A DNA stretch of 64,000 nt, from assembly GCF_000559085.1 (NCBI RefSeq), contig NZ_JALN02000001.1:310001-374000 (forward strand), in the 5' to 3' direction. The notes under the pieces were generated by a model. That model did not search any database. It worked only from the letters and a program-made list of their open reading frames with translations, and had not been told where the DNA came from. This stretch comes from Mycolicibacterium aromaticivorans JS19b1 = JCM 16368 (lineage in GTDB: Bacteria > Actinomycetota > Actinomycetes > Mycobacteriales > Mycobacteriaceae). Position numbers and translations under genes: made by a program. Positions 58,271-64,000 of this stretch are shown piece after piece. How positions within the stretch are numbered: the stretch's first letter is position 1; every line of letters starts with the position of its first letter.

Positions 58271-58839
58271 GTGGCTGCCTTGAGCCCGCGTGCCGACTTC
58301 AGCCGGGCCTGGTAGGCCCGCTTCTGTTCGGCGGCCATCGCCTCGGCCTGCGCCATCCGGGCGATCATCGGGGCGCGCCAGCAGTGGCAGATCGCCAGGG
58401 CCAGTGCGTCGGCGGCGTCCGCCGGAGTGGGTTTCTGCTGCAGCTGCAGGATGCGGGTGACCATCGTGGTGACCTGGGCCTTGTCGGCGCGCCCGTTCCC
58501 TGTGACGGCCGCCTTGACTTCACTGGGGGTGTGGAAATGCACGTCGATACCGCGGCGGGCGGCGGCCAGCGCGATCACCCCGCCGGCCTGCGCGGTGCCC
58601 ATCGCGGTGTTGGCGTTCTGGTTGGCGAACACCCGCTCGATCGCCACCACGTCGGGCTGATGGGTGTCCATCCAATGGTCGACGGTGTCGCTGATGGTCA
58701 GCAGCCGACGCTGCAACGGCTCGTCGGACGGCGTGCGCACCACGTCGACGTCCAGCGCGATGACCTGACGGCCACCCCGGCTCTCGATCACCGAGAGGCC
58801 GCAGCGCGTCAACCCAGGGTCGACTCCCATCACCCGCAC
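58267..58839 (-). CDS. ruvC: Holliday junction resolvase RuvC
   Basis: A 190-residue RNase H-fold endonuclease that cuts Holliday junctions. Catalytic acids are visible: Asp7 in [11 protein letters not shown], Glu in [17 protein letters not shown], and the Asp pair in [18 protein letters not shown] 58839 gives the conserved RVMGVDPG start; the frame extends upstream across the SOS box, which rules out the longer version. First of ruvC-ruvA-ruvB. The C-terminal extension after about 165 is Lys/Arg-rich. Confidence 0.97.
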   Translation of the reverse strand: MRVMGVDPGLTRCGLSVIESRGGRQVIALDVDVVRTPSDEPLQRRLLTISDTVDHWMDTHQPDVVAIERVFANQNANTAMGTAQAGGVIALAAARRGIDVHFHTPSEVKAAVTGNGRADKAQVTTMVTRILQLQQKPTPADAADALALAICHCWRAPMIARMAQAEAMAAEQKRAYQARLKSARGLKAAT

Positions 58840-58855
58840 GGATCGCCTTCCGACT

Positions 58856-58871
58856 ACGAACAGCTGTTCGA
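58856..58871. promoter_or_regulatory. LexA (SOS) box upstream of ruvC
   Basis: ACGAACAGCTGTTCGA matches TCGAAC-N4-GTTCGA in all but the first base and lies 16 bases before the ruvC start. LexA control of ruvC in mycobacteria is established knowledge. It also helps fix the ruvC start. Confidence 0.85.
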
Positions 58872-58942
58872 TCACAGTAGCGGGCCGGGCGGACAGCACC
58901 GGTCAGGACACGCGGTCTCCCGCGCGTGGTTATGGTCGGTCC

Positions 58943-59395
58943 ATGGGCGGCCCCGACGCATTCCATCCCGACCTGTCCGGAACCGAGCCGGTGCGCAACC
59001 GGGTGCGCCATATTCGGGCCGGCGACCTCGACGGCGGCACCGGTCAGACCGACGGCATGCGGCGCTTCGCCGCCATCAGCGGCACGTCGGTCGGGTCGGA
59101 AAAGCTGTGGATGGGCGAGACCCACGTCGGGCCCGGCGTCGCGTCGGCCAACCATCACCACGGCGAGTCGGAGACGGCGATCTTCGTGCGCAGCGGCCAC
59201 CCGCAGTTCGTCTTCCACGACGGTGTCGACGAAGTGCGGATCAGTACCGAGCCGGGCGACTACATCTTCGTGCCGCCACATCTGCCGCACCGCGAAGAGA
59301 ACCCGGACCCGGATGAGTCGGCCATCGTCGTGATCTCGCGCAGCACACAGGAGGCGATCGTGGTCAATCTGGAGCGGCTGTATCCGCTGCAGTGA
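58943..59395 (+). CDS. cupin-domain protein
   Basis: A 150-residue single-domain cupin. The metal-binding first motif is ANHHHGESETAIFVRSG (three His and a Glu), with GDYIFVPPHLPHREENP as the second motif. The preceding GMRRFAAIS and WMGETHVGPG are typical of small bacterial cupins. It may be a dioxygenase, an isomerase or a sensor. ATG 58943 has no clear ribosome site. Its end overlaps the convergent membrane protein gene by 32 bases. Confidence 0.9.
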   Translation: MGGPDAFHPDLSGTEPVRNRVRHIRAGDLDGGTGQTDGMRRFAAISGTSVGSEKLWMGETHVGPGVASANHHHGESETAIFVRSGHPQFVFHDGVDEVRISTEPGDYIFVPPHLPHREENPDPDESAIVVISRSTQEAIVVNLERLYPLQ

Positions 59396-59702
59396 CGAAC
59401 TCGGTCAGCGTTCCCTCCCGCGCCGAACGGGCGATCTCCGCCACCCGGGCGCGGGAACGCTTCCAGCCCTTCACCCGCTCACGGCCGATCTCGGTCCCGT
59501 CGCGCGTGATGATGATCGTCCACGGCACGCCGACGAACTTGGCCAGCAGCCAGAACGGCCACATCACCATGAACGGCAACACGGCCAGGAAGATCAGCGC
59601 GTCGAGGGTGGCGAAGCCGGTCTCCCACGGGATCGTCTTCCACCACCAGCGACGTACCGACCAGGTGGATCCGTCAGGGTCGGTCTCCGTCAGCTGAGAC
59701 AT
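59364..59702 (-). CDS. small membrane protein, function unknown
   Basis: A 112-residue protein with one or two hydrophobic stretches (LDALIFLAVLPFMVMWPFWLLAKFVGVPWTIII) and a C-terminal soluble part (TRDGTEIGRERVKGWKRSRARVAEIARS). ATG 59702 has GGAGGTG just upstream, a strong start. It overlaps the 3' end of the cupin gene by 32 bases and is divergent from the molybdopterin oxidoreductase gene. Not recognised as a named family, but start, composition and topology argue for a real gene. Confidence 0.8.
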   Translation of the reverse strand: MSQLTETDPDGSTWSVRRWWWKTIPWETGFATLDALIFLAVLPFMVMWPFWLLAKFVGVPWTIIITRDGTEIGRERVKGWKRSRARVAEIARSAREGTLTEFVTAADTAAPD

Positions 59703-59744
59703 CGTCACCTCCGATTCATTGCCCGCAGCGTACGGTTCTCTTCC

Positions 59745-61733
59745 ATGGCGACGGGCGGCTCCCGCACAGTACGAAGTTTCTGCCGGGTGTGCCCGTCGGT
59801 GTGCGGCATCCTGGTCGAGATCGAGGATGAGCGGGTGGTGGCCGTCCACGGCGACCGGGACAATCCCTTCTCCGGCGGCTACACCTGCCCGAAGGGCCGC
59901 GCGCTGCCGCTGATCCACCACCATCCGGACCGGCTCGAGCGGCCGATGATGCGCGACGGCGGACGGCTGGCCGAAACCAGCTGGGAGGCTTGCCTCGACG
60001 ACCTCGGCGCCCGGTTGCGAGACATCATCGCCGAGCACGGCCCGGCGGCGGTCGCCATCAACTTCGGCACCGGCATCGGGATGGACGCCGCCGGCTACCG
60101 CACCGCCGAGGCGCTGCACCGCGCGATCGGCACTCCCGCGAAATTCAGTCCACTGACGATCGATGGCACCGCCAAGGTTTTGGTCGCGGAGCTGATGGGC
60201 GGCTCCGCCGGCCTCACCGGGCGCCCCGACTACGAGAATGCCGAACTCGTCATCCTGATCGGCAGCAATCCCGTTGTCTCCCATGGCCATACCATCGGTA
60301 TGCCCAATCCTCGGGGGGTGTTCCGCGACCTCGCCGCCCGGGCTCAGCTCTGGGTCGTCGACCCCCGCCGTACCGAGACCGCCCGGCTGGCGACCCGCCA
60401 CCTGGCCCCGCGTCCGGGCACCGATTACGCGGTGCTGGCCTTCCTGGTGCGCGAAATCCTGCGCGACGGCGCCGATCCGGACGTCGCCGTCCAGGACCTC
60501 GACCTGCTGGCCTCCGCCGTCGAACCGTTCACCCGCGAGCATGCCGCCGAACTCGCCGACGTCGACCCCACCGATCTCGACGATCTGCTGGCCGCTGTCC
60601 GCAGGGCCGGGCACATCGCGATCGACACCGGTACCGGTGTCACCATGTCGGCCAGTGCCAATGTGACGCAATGGTTTTCGTGGGCGCTGCTGATCCTGAC
60701 CGGGTCGATGAACACCCCCGGCGGTGAGTGGTTCCATCCCGGCTTCGGCTACCAGCTGGAGATGTTCGAGTTGCCGATCGCGCCGCCGGAGGGCAAATCG
60801 CGACCGGGACCGCGCAGCCGCCCGGAGACCAAGGCCTTCATGCGGGAATGGCCCTGCGCCACACTGCCCGACGAGATCGAGGCCGGCAACATTCGCGCAT
60901 TGCTCAACCTCGGCGGCAGCCTGCTCACCGGTTTCCCCGCCACCGATACCCTGCGCCCGGCCCTGGCCAAGCTCGAGGTGTTGGCCACCACCGAGATCCT
61001 CCCCAATGAGACGACGGCACTGTCGACCCATGTGCTGCCGACCACTGGTCAGCTCGAGCGGCCAGACGTCACGCTGTGGGATTTCATGAGTCCGCGGATC
61101 TCCGCCCAGCACACCCCGGCGATGGTCGCCCCGATCGGCGACCGCCGCTCGATGTGGTGGGTGCTCGCCGAGATCGGCGCGCGGCTCGGTCACGACATCG
61201 CCGACACCACTTTGACCGACGAGCAGATGTTGGCCACGTTCAACGGCGGCGGCCGCACCAGCTACGACGATATGGTCGCCACCGGCTGGGCGCAAGCCGA
61301 GCGCGAGTTGCCCGCGGCGTGGATGCACCGTCACGTCGAGCGTCTCGGCGGCTGGCGCCTGGCCCCGCAACTCCTGATCGACCAATTACACGGGCTGCGT
61401 CACACGACCGGGCCGGTGTTGGTGCCGCGTCGCCAATTACGAAGAGTCAACGCGCAATTGGAGTATCTCGGGGAGCAGCCCGAGATACTGCTGAGCCCGC
61501 AGGACGCCGCGGCAGCCGGCATCGCCGACAACCAGAAGCTGGTGGTGCGCACCGAATACGGCGAACTCACCGGGATCGCGAAACTGGACCCGTCGGTGCG
61601 CAGCGGCGTGGTGTCGGTGCCGCACGCGCACGCCGGCACTAACGTCAACCTGCTGACGAGCAAAGACGACCTGGACCCGGCGACCGGAATGACCCGCTAT
61701 TCAGGGGTGCCGGTCAGCCTGCACCCGGCCTGA
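59745..61733 (+). CDS. molybdopterin oxidoreductase with N-terminal [4Fe-4S] cluster
   Basis: A 662-residue molybdenum enzyme of the formate dehydrogenase/nitrate reductase superfamily. The cluster motif is C13-RV-C16-PSV-C20 with C48 in YTCPKGRALP. Cofactor-binding blocks follow (FGTGIGMDAAGYRTAEALHRA, VILIGSNPVVSHGHT, LWVVDPRRTETARLATRHLAPRPGTDYAVLAFL), and the C-terminal MopB barrel has LVVRTEYGELTGIAKLDPSVRSGVVSVPHAHAGTNVN. No Tat signal, so cytoplasmic. The Mo-ligand residue cannot be assigned safely by eye. No partner subunit is adjacent. Ends two bases before the yebC stop in the opposite direction. Confidence 0.9.
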   Translation: MATGGSRTVRSFCRVCPSVCGILVEIEDERVVAVHGDRDNPFSGGYTCPKGRALPLIHHHPDRLERPMMRDGGRLAETSWEACLDDLGARLRDIIAEHGPAAVAINFGTGIGMDAAGYRTAEALHRAIGTPAKFSPLTIDGTAKVLVAELMGGSAGLTGRPDYENAELVILIGSNPVVSHGHTIGMPNPRGVFRDLAARAQLWVVDPRRTETARLATRHLAPRPGTDYAVLAFLVREILRDGADPDVAVQDLDLLASAVEPFTREHAAELADVDPTDLDDLLAAVRRAGHIAIDTGTGVTMSASANVTQWFSWALLILTGSMNTPGGEWFHPGFGYQLEMFELPIAPPEGKSRPGPRSRPETKAFMREWPCATLPDEIEAGNIRALLNLGGSLLTGFPATDTLRPALAKLEVLATTEILPNETTALSTHVLPTTGQLERPDVTLWDFMSPRISAQHTPAMVAPIGDRRSMWWVLAEIGARLGHDIADTTLTDEQMLATFNGGGRTSYDDMVATGWAQAERELPAAWMHRHVERLGGWRLAPQLLIDQLHGLRHTTGPVLVPRRQLRRVNAQLEYLGEQPEILLSPQDAAAAGIADNQKLVVRTEYGELTGIAKLDPSVRSGVVSVPHAHAGTNVNLLTSKDDLDPATGMTRYSGVPVSLHPA

Positions 61734-61734
61734 C

Positions 61735-62490
61735 TCAGTCGTCTTCGAGCTGAGCCAGAACCTCGTCGGGGATATCGGCGTTGGTGTAGACGTCCTGCAC
61801 GTCGTCGCTGTCCTCCAGCGCGTCGACGAGCTTCATGATCTTGCGGGCGCCTTCGGCGTCCAGCGGTACCGTCACCGACGCCTGGAAACCGGCCTCCGCG
61901 GAGTCGTAGTCGATGCCGGCGTCCACCAGCGCGGTGCGCACGGCGACCAGATCGGTCGGCTCGGAGATCACCTCGAAGCTGTCGCCGAGATCGTTGACCT
62001 CTTCAGCCCCGGCATCCAGGACCGCCAGCAGCACATCGTCCTCGGACAGGTCGTTCTTCTCCAGCGTGACCACACCCTTGCGGGAGAACAGGTAGGCCAC
62101 CGAGCCTGGGTCGGCCATGTTGCCGCCGTTGCGGGTCATCGCGACCCGGACCTCGCCGGCGGCCCGGTTGCGGTTGTCGGTCAGGCACTCGATCAGCACG
62201 GCGACGCCATTGGGCCCGTAGCCCTCGTAGGTGATGTTCTGCCAGTCGGCGCCGCCGGCTTCCTCACCACCGCCGCGCTTGCGGGCGCGCTCGATGTTGT
62301 CGTTGGGAACCGACGACTTCTTGGCCTTCTGGATCGCGTCGTACAGGGTGGGATTGCCAGCCGGGTCGCCGCCGCCGACGCGCGCCGCGACCTCGATGTT
62401 CTTGATGAGCTTGGCGAACATCTTGCCGCGCTTGGCGTCGATGACGGCCTTCTTGTGCTTGGTGGTTGCCCACTTGGAATGGCCGCTCAT
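61735..62490 (-). CDS. yebC: YebC/PmpR-family DNA-binding or translation factor
   Basis: A 251-residue protein: [36 protein letters not shown], then [13 protein letters not shown] and [28 protein letters not shown], all diagnostic for YebC. Mycobacterial and other YebC proteins bind DNA as regulators, and recent work links the family to translation of proline-rich stretches. ATG 62490 gives the conserved MSGHSKW start. Corresponds to Rv2603c. Confidence 0.97.
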   Translation of the reverse strand: MSGHSKWATTKHKKAVIDAKRGKMFAKLIKNIEVAARVGGGDPAGNPTLYDAIQKAKKSSVPNDNIERARKRGGGEEAGGADWQNITYEGYGPNGVAVLIECLTDNRNRAAGEVRVAMTRNGGNMADPGSVAYLFSRKGVVTLEKNDLSEDDVLLAVLDAGAEEVNDLGDSFEVISEPTDLVAVRTALVDAGIDYDSAEAGFQASVTVPLDAEGARKIMKLVDALEDSDDVQDVYTNADIPDEVLAQLEDD

Positions 62491-62618
62491 CGGGTTCTTC
62501 TCCGTACTGTCCGTTCTGCCGTAACCCGACGAGTCTACTGAACAGCCACCGGGAGCTTTGCAATCGCGGTGCGCCGAACGCTGTTGGTCGACCAGGCCAC
62601 TGAATAGATTCCGAACGC

Positions 62619-63965
62619 GTGTCCACCATCGCCGAACCCCGCGCCGATGCCACCGAGGCGTCCTCGAACACCATTCGCACCGCACTGCTCTCCAGCCTGA
62701 TCGGTACGACGATCGAGTGGTACGACTTCTTCCTGTACGCCACCGCGGCAAGCCTGGTCTTCAACCAGGCCTTCTTTCCCCACCAAAGCTCGCTGGTCGG
62801 AACGATGTTGGCGTTCGCCACCTTCGCTGTCGGCTTCATGGTGCGCCCGATCGGCGGCTTCGTGTTCGGCCACATCGGTGATCGCATCGGACGCAAGAAG
62901 ACCCTGGCGCTGACCATGTTCTTGATGGGTGGGGCCACTGCGCTGATGGGCCTGCTGCCCACCGCCGAGCAGATCGGACTGCTGGCCCCGATCCTGTTGC
63001 TGATCCTGCGCATCGGCCAGGGCTTCGCACTCGGCGGCGAGTGGGCCGGCGCGGTCCTGCTCGCGGTCGAACACAGCCCCGTCAAGCGCCGAGGCCTGTT
63101 CGGCAGCGTCCCGCAGGTCGGGCTGGCGTTGGGTCTCGCGCTGGGCACCGGGGTGTTCGCGCTGCTGCAGATCGTCCTGCCGGCCGGGGCCTTTCTGAGC
63201 TACGGGTGGCGAATCGCCTTTCTGTTCAGCCTGGTGCTGGTGGGGTTCGGGGTGGTGGTTCGCCTGAAAGCCGCCGAGACCCCGGCCTTCGAGAAGCTCA
63301 AGGAGCGCGACGGGCGCTCCTCGGTTCCGCTGCGAGAGATCTTCCGCCGCCCGGCAGTGCGCTCCACCGTGCTGGGGATGTTGTCCCGGTGGGGCGAGGG
63401 CGCAGCCTTCAACACCTGGGGCGTGTTCGCCATCTCCTATGCGACGGCCACACTGCACCTGGGCAAGGTCCCGGTCCTGATCGTCGTGACGGCGGCGGCC
63501 CTGGTGATGGCCGCTCTGCTGCCGGTCTCGGGCCTGCTGGTCGACCGGTTCGGCGCGAAAGTCGTTTACGGCAGCGGCATCGCGGCCTACGGGGTGGCCG
63601 TGTTCCCGGCGTTCGCACTGTTCAACATCCGCAGCGTCACCGCCTACGCGATCGCGATGGTCGTCGTGTTCGGTGTGATTCACGCCTGGTTCTACGGCGC
63701 GCAGGGCACCCTGTATGCCTCGCTGTTTCCTACCCGGGTCCGCTACACCGGCCTGTCGACGGTGTACCAGCTGTCCGGCGTATACGCCTCGGGCCTGACG
63801 CCGTTGATCCTGACGGCGCTGATCGCGGCCGGTCACGGAAAGCCTTGGCTCGCTTGCGGTTACCTGGTCTTCACGGCGGTGGTCAGTGTCATCGCGACGC
63901 GCCTGCTCAAGCCCGGCGACTTCCACGACGAGCCGGCGCCGAAACCCGCCGTCGCGTTCGCCTAA
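62619..63965 (+). CDS. MFS metabolite:proton symporter (MHS family)
   Basis: A 448-residue twelve-TM transporter of the metabolite:H+ symporter group. It has [21 protein letters not shown] in TM1, [25 protein letters not shown] (the MFS loop 2-3 signature), [16 protein letters not shown] and [22 protein letters not shown]. It imports an organic acid or osmolyte with protons; substrate unknown. Start GTG 62619 has no strong ribosome site. The stop overlaps the end of the convergent partial gene. Confidence 0.9.
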   Translation: MSTIAEPRADATEASSNTIRTALLSSLIGTTIEWYDFFLYATAASLVFNQAFFPHQSSLVGTMLAFATFAVGFMVRPIGGFVFGHIGDRIGRKKTLALTMFLMGGATALMGLLPTAEQIGLLAPILLLILRIGQGFALGGEWAGAVLLAVEHSPVKRRGLFGSVPQVGLALGLALGTGVFALLQIVLPAGAFLSYGWRIAFLFSLVLVGFGVVVRLKAAETPAFEKLKERDGRSSVPLREIFRRPAVRSTVLGMLSRWGEGAAFNTWGVFAISYATATLHLGKVPVLIVVTAAALVMAALLPVSGLLVDRFGAKVVYGSGIAAYGVAVFPAFALFNIRSVTAYAIAMVVVFGVIHAWFYGAQGTLYASLFPTRVRYTGLSTVYQLSGVYASGLTPLILTALIAAGHGKPWLACGYLVFTAVVSVIATRLLKPGDFHDEPAPKPAVAFA

Positions 63966-64000
63966 CCCAGGTCGCCGTCGACGTAGCGCTGCAGATTCGG
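63962..64000 (-). CDS. C-terminal end of an unidentified gene entering from the right
   Basis: On the reverse strand the last 12 codons read [12 protein letters not shown] followed by TAG at 63964-63962. The frame is open to the window edge and ends tail to tail with the MFS gene, sharing its stop region. In M. tuberculosis the gene beyond yebC is pdxT or a thioesterase, but too little is visible here to name it. Confidence 0.5.
   Translation of the reverse strand, partial: PNLQRYVDGDLG

Overview
The window comes from a GC-rich actinobacterium, almost certainly a fast-growing mycobacterium (Mycolicibacterium type). The evidence is the MmpS/MmpL pair, PapA-like acyltransferase, Ddn-type deazaflavin reductase, DUF732 protein, FadD9-type carboxylic acid reductase, and a core gene order that follows the M. 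tuberculosis Rv2572c-Rv2603c block: aspS, YpfJ-like protease, SplB-like radical SAM, panE-like, hisS, glyoxalase II, ppiB, relA, apt, dppA-like lipoprotein, secF, secD, yajC, gabT, car, ruvB/A/C, yebC. Species-specific genes are inserted between these anchors. Genes are densely packed with many 4-nt start/stop overlaps, no gene-free stretch exceeds 300 bases, and I saw no tRNA, rRNA or CRISPR.

Left part (1-9.5 kb): an IS481-family transposase runs off the left edge. Next come a DUF389 membrane protein and a possible HxlR / PapA-like acyltransferase / MmpS / MmpL transcription unit, which looks like a regulated lipid acylation and export module. Divergent from it are a thiolase and a DUF302 protein, and an inverted repeat in the shared promoter is a good HxlR operator candidate.

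Middle part (9.5-31.6 kb): aspS and a Ddn-like protein, an SRPBCC protein, a LipT-like esterase, a zinc protease, and DUF427 and TesB-like genes. A TetR-controlled catabolic cluster follows (amidohydrolase plus two translationally coupled acyl-CoA dehydrogenases); the TetR and amidohydrolase promoters share a 12-mer. Then come a radical SAM gene behind a perfect SOS box, a panE-like gene, a complete urea ABC importer (urtABCDE) with GlnR-like sites upstream, and a Tat-exported catalase-family protein coupled to a cytochrome b561.

Right part (31.6-64 kb): hisS, glyoxalase II, two tandem cyclophilins, relA, apt, a peptide-binding lipoprotein and the SecDF-YajC accessory translocase. A large secreted protein whose C-terminal third resembles an aerolysin/ETX-MTX2 pore-forming domain lies between apt and relA, which are adjacent in M. 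tuberculosis. After these come GABA catabolism genes, a P450-derived mini-protein, carboxylic acid reductase with an operator-like repeat, a diguanylate cyclase, ruvCAB with an SOS box, a molybdopterin oxidoreductase, yebC and an MFS symporter.

The most unusual items are the pore-forming-like secreted protein, the Tat catalase/cytochrome b561 pair, the HxlR-PapA-MmpSL module and the P450-fragment gene. All functions are inferred by reading the sequence; no database search was run.
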